From: Paenibacillus sp.
GTDB lineage: Bacteria > Bacillota > Bacilli > Paenibacillales > YIM-B00363
Reading direction: 5' to 3'
DNA: 64,000 bases
NCBI RefSeq assembly: GCF_035645195.1
Contig: NZ_DASQNA010000014.1
Span: 1-64,000, forward strand
Shown here in pieces: positions 1-7,316 of the stretch. The translations under genes were made by a program, and so were the position numbers. The notes under the pieces were generated by a model, which was given only the letters and a program-made list of their open reading frames with translations, was not told the DNA's origin and searched no databases. The number at the start of each line of letters is the position of its first letter. The first letter of the stretch is position 1.

Positions 1-138
1 CATCTAAGCGTGAAGCCCCCCTCAAGATGAGATTTCCCTGCTTGAAGACCCCATGTAGACGACGTGGTTGATAGGTTCGAGGTGGAAGCGCAGCAATGCG
101 TGGAGCTGACGAATACTAATCGGTCGAGGACTTATCCA
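1..138 (+). rRNA. 23S ribosomal RNA, 3' end (partial)
   Basis: The sequence matches the conserved 3' terminus of bacterial 23S rRNA: the GATAGGTTCGAGGTGGAAG block, the GCAGCAATGCGTGGAGC block and the terminal CTGACGAATACTAATCGG segment ending in GGACTTATCC. The 5' part lies outside the window. The exact mature 3' end is set by eye to within a few bases. Confidence 0.95.
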
Positions 139-242
139 AAAAAAGTACCGAAGTTGCAATTTACCATTGCAAAGTAGGTCGGATGTGTAGTATACTCGTT
201 TTCGCACTCAGTTTTCAGGGAACAATCCCTGAATGAAAACAT
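139..242 (+). other. Spacer between 23S rRNA and tRNA cluster, no 5S gene
   Basis: This 104-base linker contains the AGTTTTCAGGGAAC type sequence often found behind Bacillales 23S genes. It is too short for a 5S rRNA of about 117 bases and lacks the conserved 5S CCGAAC segment. The tRNA cluster therefore follows 23S directly and the 5S of this operon must lie elsewhere or be missing. Confidence 0.7.
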
Positions 243-318
243 TCCCCGATAGCTCAGTCGGTAGAGCACTCGACTGTTAATCGAGTTGTCGCAGGTTCGA
301 GTCCTGCTCGGGGAGCCA
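243..318 (+). tRNA. tRNA-Asn (GTT)
   Basis: Full cloverleaf with acceptor TCCCCGA/TCGGGGA, anticodon loop CTGTTAA and encoded CCA. First tRNA of the rRNA-linked cluster. Confidence 0.97.
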
Positions 319-324
319 TATCTT

Positions 325-415
325 GGAGAGGTGTCCGAGTGGTCGAAGGAGCACGATTGGAAATCGTGTAGGCTCTAACCGGGTCTCGAGGGTTCGAATC
401 CCTCTCTCTCCGCCA
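325..415 (+). tRNA. tRNA-Ser (GGA)
   Basis: Class II tRNA with a long variable arm, acceptor GGAGAGG/CTCTCC, anticodon GGA in the stem CACGATT/AATCGTG, CCA encoded. Confidence 0.97.
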
Positions 416-425
416 TCATACGTAT

Positions 426-500
426 GGCCCGTTGGTCAAGGGGTTAAGACACCTCCCTTTCACGGAGGTAACAGGGGTTCGAATCCCCTACGGGTCACCA
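426..500 (+). tRNA. tRNA-Glu (TTC)
   Basis: Acceptor GGCCCGT/ACGGGTC (with G-T pair), anticodon TTC in CTCCCTTTCACGGAG, CCA encoded. Confidence 0.97.
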
Positions 501-506
501 ACACAT

Positions 507-582
507 GGGCGCTTAGCTCAGCTGGGAGAGCATCTGCCTTACAAGCAGAGGGTCGGCGGTTCGATCCCGTCAGCGCCCACCA
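507..582 (+). tRNA. tRNA-Val (TAC)
   Basis: Acceptor GGGCGCT/AGCGCCC, anticodon stem TCTGC/GCAGA with loop CTTACAA, CCA encoded. Confidence 0.97.
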
Positions 583-597
583 TGAATTTCATATCGT

Positions 598-674
<77 letters not shown>

Positions 675-686
675 ACTTTTCAATGC

Positions 687-763
687 GGAGCCGTGGTGTA
701 GAGGCCTAACATGCCTGCCTGTCACGCAGGAGACCGCGGGTTCGAATCCCGTCGGCTCCGCCA
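687..763 (+). tRNA. tRNA-Asp (GTC)
   Basis: Acceptor GGAGCCG/CGGCTCC, anticodon GTC in CCTGCCTGTCACGCAGG, CCA encoded. Confidence 0.97.
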
Positions 764-781
764 TTTATCTTCTCAACTCAA

Positions 782-857
782 GGCTTGGTAGCTCAGTCGG
801 TAGAGCAATGGACTGAAAATCCATGTGTCGGCGGTTCGATTCCGTCCCAAGCCACCA
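782..857 (+). tRNA. tRNA-Phe (GAA)
   Basis: Acceptor GGCTTGG/CCAAGCC, anticodon loop CTGAAAA in stem ATGGA/TCCAT, CCA encoded. Confidence 0.97.
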
Positions 858-873
858 TTAAACAATTGAATAC

Positions 874-949
<76 letters not shown>

Positions 950-958
950 TTGGTTCTT

Positions 959-1044
959 GGAGGATTAGCGAAGTGGCCAAACGCGGGAGACTGTAAATCT
1001 CTTCCCTTACGGGTTCGGTGGTTCGAATCCATCATCCTCCACCA
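959..1044 (+). tRNA. tRNA-Tyr (GTA)
   Basis: Class II bacterial tRNA-Tyr with long variable arm; acceptor GGAGGAT/ATCCTCC, anticodon GTA in GAGACTGTAAATCTC, CCA encoded. Confidence 0.97.
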
Positions 1045-1048
1045 TTAT

Positions 1049-1122
1049 AGGGGCATAGTTTAAAGGTAGAACAGCGGTCTCCAAAACCGTTAGTGTGGGT
1101 TCAATTCCTGCTGCCCCTGCCA
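1049..1122 (+). tRNA. tRNA-Trp (CCA)
   Basis: Acceptor AGGGGCA/TGCCCCT, anticodon CCA in CGGTCTCCAAAACCG, CCA tail encoded. Confidence 0.97.
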
Positions 1123-1139
1123 ATTTTCCTCTTGAATAT

Positions 1140-1216
1140 GGCGGTCGTGGCGAAGTGGCTAACGCATCGGATTGTGGCTCCGACATTCGGGGGTTCAATT
1201 CCCCTCGATCGCCCCA
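1140..1216 (+). tRNA. tRNA-His (GTG)
   Basis: Anticodon GTG in CGGATTGTGGCTCCG with the extra 5' G expected of tRNA-His; acceptor GCGGTCG/CGATCGC, CCA encoded. Confidence 0.96.
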
Positions 1217-1225
1217 TATTCCCAT

Positions 1226-1297
1226 TGGGGATTAGCCAAGCGGTAAGGCAACGGACTTTGACTCCGTCATTCCCAGGTTCGATCCCTGGATCCCCAG
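1226..1297 (+). tRNA. tRNA-Gln (TTG), no encoded CCA
   Basis: Acceptor TGGGGAT/ATCCCCA and anticodon TTG in CGGACTTTGACTCCG. After the discriminator G at 1297 the sequence reads CTT instead of CCA, so this is the only tRNA here whose CCA must be added by the nucleotidyltransferase. Confidence 0.95.
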
Positions 1298-1303
1298 CTT
1301 TAT

Positions 1304-1378
1304 GCGGACGTGGCTCAGTGGTAGAGCATCGCCTTGCCAAGGCGAGGGTCGTGGGTTCGAATCCCATCGTCCGCTCCA
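1304..1378 (+). tRNA. tRNA-Gly (GCC)
   Basis: Acceptor GCGGACG/CGTCCGC, anticodon GCC in TCGCCTTGCCAAGGCGA, CCA encoded. Confidence 0.97.
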
Positions 1379-1388
1379 TTCCGATTAT

Positions 1389-1462
1389 GGCGCCATAGCC
1401 AAGTGGTAAGGCAGAGCTCTGCAAAAGCTTTACCCCCAGTTCGAATCTGGGTGGCGCCTCCA
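1389..1462 (+). tRNA. tRNA-Cys (GCA)
   Basis: Acceptor GGCGCCA/TGGCGCC, anticodon GCA in AGCTCTGCAAAAGCT, CCA encoded. Confidence 0.96.
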
Positions 1463-1472
1463 ACTTCCTTTT

Positions 1473-1561
1473 GCCGGGGTGGCGGAATCGGCAGACGCAC
1501 AGGACTTAAAATCCTGCGGTAGGTGACTACCGTACGAGTTCAAGTCTCGTCCTCGGCACCA
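1473..1561 (+). tRNA. tRNA-Leu (TAA)
   Basis: Class II tRNA with variable-arm hairpin; acceptor GCCGGGG paired with CCTCGGC, anticodon TAA in AGGACTTAAAATCCT, CCA encoded. Confidence 0.96.
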
Positions 1562-1577
1562 AGTAAACTTGTAATAT

Positions 1578-1654
1578 GTGCCCTTAGCTCAGCCGGATAG
1601 AGCGTTTGACTACGAATCAAAAGGTCAGGAGTTCGAATCTCTTAGGGCACGCCA
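1578..1654 (+). tRNA. tRNA-Arg (ACG)
   Basis: Acceptor GTGCCCT/AGGGCAC, anticodon ACG in TTGACTACGAATCAA, CCA encoded. Confidence 0.97.
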
Positions 1655-1677
1655 TTTTTTTTATTCTTCTTTTATGT

Positions 1678-1759
1678 GCCGATGTGGCGGAATGGCAGAC
1701 GCGCTCGACTCAAAATCGAGTCCGAAAGGGTGGAGGTTCGAGTCCTCTCATCGGTACCA
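1678..1759 (+). tRNA. tRNA-Leu (CAA), copy 1
   Basis: Class II tRNA, acceptor GCCGATG/CATCGGT, anticodon loop CTCAAAA in stem CTCGA/TCGAG, CCA encoded. Nearly identical to the next tRNA. Confidence 0.96.
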
Positions 1760-1774
1760 TAAAAACGAATAAAT

Positions 1775-1856
1775 GCCGGCGTGGCGGAATGGCAGACGCG
1801 CTCGACTCAAAATCGAGTCCGAAAGGGTGGAGGTTCGAGTCCTCTCGCCGGTACCA
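1775..1856 (+). tRNA. tRNA-Leu (CAA), copy 2
   Basis: Same body as the preceding tRNA. The acceptor is GCCGGCG/CGCCGGT: two adjacent pairs changed on both sides, so pairing is kept. Last tRNA of the cluster. Confidence 0.96.
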
Positions 1857-1870
1857 CTTTACAATTCCTA

Positions 1871-1907
1871 AACTCTTAAGACGGTCACCCCCGCTTAAGA
1901 GTTTTTT
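1871..1907 (+). terminator. Terminator of the rRNA/tRNA operon
   Basis: Perfect 10-bp inverted repeat AACTCTTAAG / CTTAAGAGTT followed by a run of six T, 15 bases behind the last tRNA. Confidence 0.9.
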
Positions 1908-2040
1908 GTCGTTTCCGCCATTCACGCGATTGCAAGCCGATCGATCGGCGAGTACGATAGGATTATGTTTCACTGGCGAAGGTGCGAATATCGCGGTTAA
2001 TCATACATACAACATTGCAACGGACGGGGGGCGGAACAAG

Positions 2041-3249
2041 GTGATCGCGATCAAGGAGCGAATCGGGAACGCGAAAGCGAAGTTGATCTACAGTCTCGTG
2101 CGCAAGCATGGGACGGTATCGAAGCAGTTGCTGCTGGAGCAGAGCGGCATGAAAGGAAGCACGTTAACGCGCTTATTGGAGGATATGGCGGCCGAAGGCT
2201 GGATCGAGGAGGTCGGCTTCGGCGAATCGACCGGCGGGCGTCCGCCGATTTTGTACCGGCTGCGGGCCGATCGCGGCTACGTGTTCGGGCTCGACATTTC
2301 CCGAATCCACTCCCGTCTCGTCCTGTGCGATCTCAGCTTCCGCAAGCTCGATTCGCGAGTGTGGAAGATGACGGCGGGCTCGACGCCGGAGGTGCTCATC
2401 CAGCACATGACCGAGGCGATGGAGCATATGCTCGAGATTCACGACATTCCGAAGGGGAGGCTGTTCGGCGTCGGGGTCGGCGCGGTCGGACCGCTCGATC
2501 GGCTGAAGGGCGTTATCACGAATCCTCTCTATTTCCCTGCGACGGGGTGGACGGACGTGCCGGTATGCCAAATGATATCGGATCGGATGGGCGTACCGTG
2601 CCTGCTCGATAACGGCGCGAACGCGGCGCTGCTCGGGGAATATTGGACCGACGAGCCGCAGGAGCGCGGCGAGCACGTGCTCTACATCCACGGAGGCATC
2701 GGCCTCCGTTCCGCGATGCTGTCGAACGGGAAGGTCGTGTACGGGGCCGTCGACATGGAGGGCGCCGTCGGCCAAATGATCATCCAAAGCGACGGCGTGC
2801 CGCACCGGGAACCGGACGGCAACTACGGATGCTTGGAATCGTACGCGAGCATTTACGCCCTCGAGCAGCATGCCGTCTCGCGTCTTAAGCAAGGGCGGGA
2901 CAGCGCGCTGAGGGCGCTCGTGGAGCGGCCGGAGCAGGTGAAGTTCGATCACCTCGTCGAAGCGATCCAGGGACAGGATCCGCTGACGCTCGATATTTTC
3001 CAGCAATCGGCGACGTATTTCGGCATCGGTCTCGCCAACATGCTGAACCTCCTTCATCCGGAGAAGGTGATCCTCGGCGGACCTATGTTCAATACCCAAA
3101 ATTTATATTTCGAAACCGCTACGAAAGTGGCGATTCGGAACACATACTATTACCCAGCGTATCAAGTGACGTTCAGCAGAGGAAAGCTGGGAGAAGAGGC
3201 GCTGGCGGTCGGCGCGGCGGTGCTGGCGGCGACGCAGCTGACGGAATGA
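2041..3249 (+). CDS. ROK family protein with N-terminal winged helix (transcriptional regulator)
   Basis: The 402-residue product has an N-terminal helix-turn-helix (residues about 12-65, including KHGTVSKQLL and GMKGSTLTRLLEDM) followed by a ROK ASKHA fold: ATPase-like GLDISR near residue 87, LLDNGANAALLGEYW and a C-terminal HPEKVILGGP. This is the layout of NagC/XylR-type sugar-responsive repressors. The start is GTG 2041 behind a G-rich stretch; codons further upstream run into the tRNA genes. The usual ROK zinc motif (CxCGxxGCxE) is reduced to GNYGCLES, and the preceding GH pair is GQ, so sugar-kinase activity is unlikely. It converges on cydB with one base between the stop codons. The effector sugar is unknown. 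Confidence 0.85.
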   Translation: MIAIKERIGNAKAKLIYSLVRKHGTVSKQLLLEQSGMKGSTLTRLLEDMAAEGWIEEVGFGESTGGRPPILYRLRADRGYVFGLDISRIHSRLVLCDLSFRKLDSRVWKMTAGSTPEVLIQHMTEAMEHMLEIHDIPKGRLFGVGVGAVGPLDRLKGVITNPLYFPATGWTDVPVCQMISDRMGVPCLLDNGANAALLGEYWTDEPQERGEHVLYIHGGIGLRSAMLSNGKVVYGAVDMEGAVGQMIIQSDGVPHREPDGNYGCLESYASIYALEQHAVSRLKQGRDSALRALVERPEQVKFDHLVEAIQGQDPLTLDIFQQSATYFGIGLANMLNLLHPEKVILGGPMFNTQNLYFETATKVAIRNTYYYPAYQVTFSRGKLGEEALAVGAAVLAATQLTE

Positions 3250-3250
3250 A

Positions 3251-4288
3251 TCAGTGCTCGCCGTTTCCCGGCCTCAAGTATGCTTTATCCTTCAAAAACA
3301 GCTTCCAAAACCAGATAAAGACGGGCACGAGAATCCCGATGCCGACTGCGTAGCCGACGAGCAGCGCGTTGAACATCTGGGGCGACGTAAACCCTTCTTC
3401 GACGGTTAACATCGGGTAAAACAAGTACGGCATATGCGCACGGCCGTACCCGATGCTCGCGAATCCGTACTGCGCCACGACGGCGAGCACGGCGACGCGG
3501 GCGAACCCTTGGCGCCCTCTCGGGTCGCGCCACCAGAGCGCCGAATAGCCGATCGCGAAGGCGGCGACCGAGAGGACGAACCAGCCCCATTCATGAGCCA
3601 TGTTCGCCGCGATCCAGCGCGCTTCCGGCACGAACGTGAAGCTCGTCAGCATCGCCATGGCGAGCGTCGTCGGGCCGAGCGCGATCGCGGCGCTGCGATA
3701 CACGCGGTAGGTTCGCTCGTCGTCGCCCTCTCGCGCGTAGTCGGCGAGGAACAGCGCGGAGAGGAACAGCTCGGTCGTCAGGCCGAAGCCGAGGTGCGCA
3801 TACAGCGTCGGACTCGCGAGCAGCTTGCCGAACAGGAGGCGAGGCGCTTCTTCTCCGCCGGCCGTGAAGCCGCCAAGCGTCAGCGGCAGCACGGAAACGA
3901 GCAAGCCGGGAATCAGCAGGCCGGTAACGCCCGAGACGAACGGCAGCATGCCGCGGTATTGATGCGTCGAGTACGCATACACGAGGAACGCGCTCCGCAG
4001 GATGAGAAGCGCCAGCGCGAGCCCGGCAGGCAGCACGAGCAGACCGCCCAGCGTCGACGTCGCGAACGGGAAAAAGCCGACGAACGCCACGACGAACAGC
4101 ACGAGAAACACGTTCGTCACTTTCCAGGACGGTGACAGAAACCGGTTCGCGATATCCGCCGCGGCCGTATCGTTCCGCCGCCCGAAGACGAGCGACCAAA
4201 ACCCCGCCCCGAAATCGATCGACCCCGCGATCGAATACACGAACAAAAACACCCATAGAATCAAAATCCCGAGTCCCGCGTCGGACAT
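3251..4288 (-). CDS. cydB: Cytochrome bd-type quinol oxidase subunit II
   Basis: The 345-residue, strongly hydrophobic product matches the CydB family. It starts SDAGLGILILWVFLFVYSI, has FGAGFWSLVFGR in the first loop and about eight or nine membrane segments, and ends FWKLFLKDKAYLRPG. It forms the membrane oxidase with CydA, passing quinol electrons to oxygen. The ATG at 4288 abuts the cydA stop codon (TAAATG), so the two are translationally coupled. No cydCD assembly-transporter genes adjoin the pair. Its length and pairing resemble the B. subtilis YthAB type, but that subtype is a judgement by eye. Confidence 0.9.
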   Translation of the reverse strand: MSDAGLGILILWVFLFVYSIAGSIDFGAGFWSLVFGRRNDTAAADIANRFLSPSWKVTNVFLVLFVVAFVGFFPFATSTLGGLLVLPAGLALALLILRSAFLVYAYSTHQYRGMLPFVSGVTGLLIPGLLVSVLPLTLGGFTAGGEEAPRLLFGKLLASPTLYAHLGFGLTTELFLSALFLADYAREGDDERTYRVYRSAAIALGPTTLAMAMLTSFTFVPEARWIAANMAHEWGWFVLSVAAFAIGYSALWWRDPRGRQGFARVAVLAVVAQYGFASIGYGRAHMPYLFYPMLTVEEGFTSPQMFNALLVGYAVGIGILVPVFIWFWKLFLKDKAYLRPGNGEH

Positions 4289-5662
4289 TTACCGCACCCC
4301 GCCTTCCGCCGCCGCGCCGTCCGGATAATTCCCCGCATACGCTTCGAGCTCCCTTCCGACCGGCCGCCGCCGGAAAAACATCCGCATGACCAGAATCGTC
4401 GCGACGAGCAGCAGCACGTAAATCCCTAAAAAGAGGAACAGCAAGAAGCCTAAACTTTCGGATTGCAAAGCGGCTTCCTCCGTTCGCATCACCCCGTAAA
4501 TGACCCACGGCTGCCGTCCGCTGCAGCTGAACACCCAGCCGGTTTCGATACCGAGCATCGACAGCGGGAAGGCGGCCACGAGCACCGCGAGCAGCCACTT
4601 CGGGAACGGTTTCTTCAGCACGTACTTCCATGCCAGGGCGCCGAGCGACAGCGCGATCAACAGCGTGCCGATAAACACCATTAAATTAAACAAGGTATGG
4701 ATGTAAAGCGGCGGCCAGTTTTCGCGCGGGAAATCGTGCAGGCCGCGCACGACCGTGTCGAACGAATTGCCGGCCAAGAAGCTAAGCGTCCACGGAATCT
4801 CGAGACCGCCCACCACTTTCTCGGTCGCCGGATCGACATATCCGCCGATGGCGAGCGGAGCGCGGTCGGTCGTCTCGAACAGCCCTTCCGCGGCCGCGAG
4901 CTTCTCCGGCAAATATTCGTGCAAATATTGCGCGGTGCCGTGCCCGTTGAACGCCGTCGTCAGCGACATGACGCCGCCGAACAGCAAGCCCATCATCAGC
5001 GCTTTACGATGGTACGCCTGCTCGCGCTCGGTCGAGGCCCGTCCCCGGAGCAGCTTGTACGCCGCGACGGAGACGATCGCGAACGCGCCGGTCATATACG
5101 CGGAGGCGAGCACATGCTGCGCGGTAATGAAGATGGCGGGGTTGAAGATCGCCGCCCAAATGTCGACGTCGACGACGTTCCCGGCTTCGTCGATCCGAAA
5201 CCCGCGCGGCGTGTTCATCCAGGCGTGGGCGTCGGTGATCAGCACCGCCGAGGCGCCGGCGCCGAACGCGACGAGCGTGACGCTGACGATGCGCAGCAGC
5301 GGCGTGAGGCGATCGGCGGCATAGACGTAGATGGCCATAAATAACGATTCAAGGAAAAAGGCGAAAATCTCGACTTGGAACGGCAGGGCGATGACCTGCT
5401 GCACGATTTCCATGTAGCCGGGCCACAGCAGCGAAATCATGACGCCGACGATCGTGCCGGACGGAATCGCGACGCCGAGAATGATCGCGAACCCTTGGGT
5501 CCAGCGGCGCGCGAGCAGCGCGTAATCGCGGTCCTTTTTCCAATGATACAGCACCTCCGCGATCACGATCATCGCCGGGATGCCGACGCCGAGCGTCGCG
5601 AATATGATATGAAACGCCATGGACGAGCCGAACAGCGCGCGGGCCATCGTGACGGAATCCAT
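4289..5662 (-). CDS. cydA: Cytochrome bd-type quinol oxidase subunit I
   Basis: The product (457 residues from the chosen start) is a CydA-family haem protein of about nine membrane helices. The early FHIIFATLGVGIPAM segment carries the expected haem-ligand histidine, and GRQPW lies in the C-terminal third (SGRQPWVIYGVMRTEEA). It is shorter than E. coli CydA, consistent with the short quinol-loop form seen in Gram-positives. ATG 5662 (MDSVTMARALFG) was chosen because the family begins there. An in-frame ATG at 5704 with its own GGAAG would add 14 residues including three cysteines and cannot be excluded. It is the first gene of a cydAB operon on the minus strand. Confidence 0.9.
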   Translation of the reverse strand: MDSVTMARALFGSSMAFHIIFATLGVGIPAMIVIAEVLYHWKKDRDYALLARRWTQGFAIILGVAIPSGTIVGVMISLLWPGYMEIVQQVIALPFQVEIFAFFLESLFMAIYVYAADRLTPLLRIVSVTLVAFGAGASAVLITDAHAWMNTPRGFRIDEAGNVVDVDIWAAIFNPAIFITAQHVLASAYMTGAFAIVSVAAYKLLRGRASTEREQAYHRKALMMGLLFGGVMSLTTAFNGHGTAQYLHEYLPEKLAAAEGLFETTDRAPLAIGGYVDPATEKVVGGLEIPWTLSFLAGNSFDTVVRGLHDFPRENWPPLYIHTLFNLMVFIGTLLIALSLGALAWKYVLKKPFPKWLLAVLVAAFPLSMLGIETGWVFSCSGRQPWVIYGVMRTEEAALQSESLGFLLFLFLGIYVLLLVATILVMRMFFRRRPVGRELEAYAGNYPDGAAAEGGVR

Positions 5663-5741
5663 CTTGTGCAGGCACTCCCTCTCTTGGAAACAGGTACATT
5701 TCATGTTGCTTCCAAGGGGTGAAAATTATTCTTGCTCGCAC

Positions 5742-5778
5742 GCAAAGAAACCGCCGGAGCTCGAAAGCCCCGACGGTT
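5742..5778 (-). terminator. Hairpin between yjcZ-like genes and cydA
   Basis: On the minus strand an AAACCGTCGGGG / CTCCGGCGGTTT stem (5747-5758 with 5767-5778) follows the stop codon at 5796. Only a short CTTT comes after it, so termination is probably partial. Confidence 0.45.
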
Positions 5779-5795
5779 TGGCGAAGGTCCCGGAC

Positions 5796-5894
5796 TCAGA
5801 CGCCGAAGACGCCGGAGCGGGAGATGATAACGAGGAGGATGAAGAGCACGAGAATCGCGCCCGTGGACGTCCAACCGTAACCTACTGCCGTCAT
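5796..5894 (-). CDS. YjcZ-like sporulation mini-protein 1
   Basis: This 32-residue protein has a short polar start (MTAVGYGWTS) followed by one hydrophobic helix (TGAILVLFILLVIISRSGVF). It fits the YjcZ/YczM family of tiny single-span proteins expressed during Bacillales sporulation. A strong AGGAGGT lies about eight bases before ATG 5894. It is clearly paralogous to the gene at 5938-6027: both share MTAV, the TSTG turn and LVLFILLVII. The role is unknown; membrane location is inferred from the helix. Confidence 0.75.
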   Translation of the reverse strand: MTAVGYGWTSTGAILVLFILLVIISRSGVFGV

Positions 5895-5937
5895 TCCAAT
5901 CTACCTCCTTTGCCGCGAAAATGGATACCGACGCGAA

Positions 5938-6027
5938 TTACAGGACCCATACGCGGGCGATGATCACCAAGAGGATGAAGAGCACCAGGATGACGCCCGT
6001 CGACGTGAAACCAGTTACCGCTGTCAT
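5938..6027 (-). CDS. YjcZ-like sporulation mini-protein 2
   Basis: This 29-residue protein starts MTAVTGFTSTG and continues into a single hydrophobic helix with LVLFILLVIIARVWVL at its end. It is a YjcZ-family relative and paralogue of the next gene downstream (5796-5894). ATG 6027 follows AGGAGGGG with good spacing. Longer readings upstream in this frame lack a ribosome site. Two tandem copies are common for this family; function is not established. Confidence 0.75.
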   Translation of the reverse strand: MTAVTGFTSTGVILVLFILLVIIARVWVL

Positions 6028-6327
6028 GGAAACCCCTCCTTTGATCGAACCGCCGTGATTCGTGCGATCCGAGAAGTTAATACAACATATGTGGCTGCGC
6101 GGGAGTGCGTATGGACGATTGTCACGGGGGCGCCCCCCGCCCCTGCCCAAATGCCGCTGGAGCGGACAGGTCCGCCTGCAGTCCGAGAGGGGCGGAGCCG
6201 AAGTCGGACGTTTCCCCCGCCTTGGGTCCAGTTCGAAATACCGTCACCGGTCCGTTTTGGCAAGCCGCGGAATTCCCTAGAATAAAGACATGAAACAAAC
6301 CAAGTACATGAACGGAGCTGAACGGAT
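6028..6327. other. Divergent intergenic region, yjcZ-like and lia operons
   Basis: Three hundred GC-rich bases must hold promoters for both the minus-strand yjcZ-like genes and the plus-strand envelope-stress operon. I see no credible gene. Short ORFs here lack ribosome sites and family features. A weak promoter candidate for the lia operon is listed separately. Confidence 0.5.
6257..6283 (+). promoter_or_regulatory. Candidate promoter of the lia/psp operon
   Basis: TTGGCA (6257-6262) and TAGAAT (6278-6283) are separated by 15 bases, shorter than ideal, 44 bases before the first start codon. A LiaR-dependent promoter would not need good spacing. I could not identify a LiaR box with confidence. 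Confidence 0.3.
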
Positions 6328-6618
6328 ATGAAATGGAATCGAAATACGGGTCTCGCCATCGCGCTCATCGCGATCGGCGCCATGATCCTGCTGCACCGCC
6401 TCGGACTCGACGTTTTCGGCTGGGTCGTCCCGCTCGCGATGATCGGGCTCGGATATTACGGCATCCGAATCGGACGACAGACGATCGGCTGGATCGTGCT
6501 GTTGATCGGATCGCTGGCGCTGCTCGGCAATCTGTGGGGCCTGATCGCGTTCCTCGCCCCGATCGCGCTCATCGCGTTCGGCTGGACGATGCTGAAACGG
6601 CGCAAGGCGTATGAATAA
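6328..6618 (+). CDS. LiaI-like small membrane protein (LiaF transmembrane-type)
   Basis: The 96-residue protein is nearly all membrane helix: four segments (about 8-24, 28-46, 51-68, 70-88) with short basic turns (RIGRQ, KRRKAYE at the C-terminus). This matches LiaI / LiaF-TM domain proteins, which anchor PspA/LiaH proteins at the membrane in Bacillales. It opens the envelope-stress operon, with a PspA gene 28 bases behind it, the same order as liaI-liaH. The start at 6328 has GGAG about 10 bases upstream. LiaI-like is assigned from context and topology because sequence conservation in this family is low. Confidence 0.75.
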   Translation: MKWNRNTGLAIALIAIGAMILLHRLGLDVFGWVVPLAMIGLGYYGIRIGRQTIGWIVLLIGSLALLGNLWGLIAFLAPIALIAFGWTMLKRRKAYE

Positions 6619-6645
6619 CGAGTCGACCAAGGAGGACTACAAATT

Positions 6646-7311
6646 ATGAGTTTAATGAGAAGAGTTCGAGATTTGACGGTAGCTACGCTGAACGATCGAT
6701 TGGAAAACGCGCAGGACCCGATTCGAGTCATCGACGGCTTCCTTCGCGAAATGATGGAAGCCATACGAGAAACCGAAGCGTTGCATCGGCAGTGCGCGGC
6801 GCACACGGCGAGCGTCAGAGCGCAGTTCCTGCAGTCCGACGCGCTGGCGCGCAAGCGCGAAGAGCAGGCGCTGCTCGCGCTGAGGGCCGGCGAAGACAGC
6901 GTAGCGCGGGCGGCGCTCGCGGAGAAGGTGATCGAAGAGGAGAAGCGCGACGGCTACCGGACGCTGTACGAGCAAAGCCGCAGCACCGTAGACGAGCTGG
7001 AGAACCGCCTCGCCGAGCTGAGACGGGATTATCAAGAGGTATACCACAAGCGTCAATATTACTTAGCGCGTCTCGAGACGCTGCGGCTGCAGCGCCGGAT
7101 GCACGAGAAATCGCACCATTACGCGAGCCAGGGCGGCAATTGGTTCCACCGGCTCGAAGAACATATCACCGATTTGGAGCTGGAGGCGAGAAGCTTGATG
7201 GATGTTCGCGGCGGCTATTCCGCGCCGGCGGGCGACCGGATCTCGTTCGGCGAGGATAAGGTCGAGCAAGCGCTCGCGATGCTGAAGCGCAAGTTGGAAG
7301 GAGGCCACTGA
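6646..7311 (+). CDS. PspA/IM30 family protein 1 (LiaH-like)
   Basis: The 221-residue protein opens with the family signature RVRDLTVATLNDRLENAQDP and is otherwise one long charged coiled coil, as expected of PspA, IM30 and LiaH. Such proteins form ESCRT-III-like oligomers that bind and protect a damaged cytoplasmic membrane. The start has a strong AAGGAGGA. It lies between the LiaI-like gene and a PspC gene. A second, diverged PspA follows at 7774; the two differ through the middle coiled coil and at the C-terminus, so they may form mixed or distinct assemblies. Confidence 0.92.
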   Translation: MSLMRRVRDLTVATLNDRLENAQDPIRVIDGFLREMMEAIRETEALHRQCAAHTASVRAQFLQSDALARKREEQALLALRAGEDSVARAALAEKVIEEEKRDGYRTLYEQSRSTVDELENRLAELRRDYQEVYHKRQYYLARLETLRLQRRMHEKSHHYASQGGNWFHRLEEHITDLELEARSLMDVRGGYSAPAGDRISFGEDKVEQALAMLKRKLEGGH

Positions 7312-7316
7312 ACGAC

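Noticed and set aside
1741-1856. Long direct repeat as mobile element sign
   Set aside because: It is the duplicated tRNA-Leu(CAA) gene, not a transposon end.
1606-2040. Upstream extension of the ROK reading frame
   Set aside because: It covers two tRNA-Leu genes and the operon terminator; the regulator must start after these.
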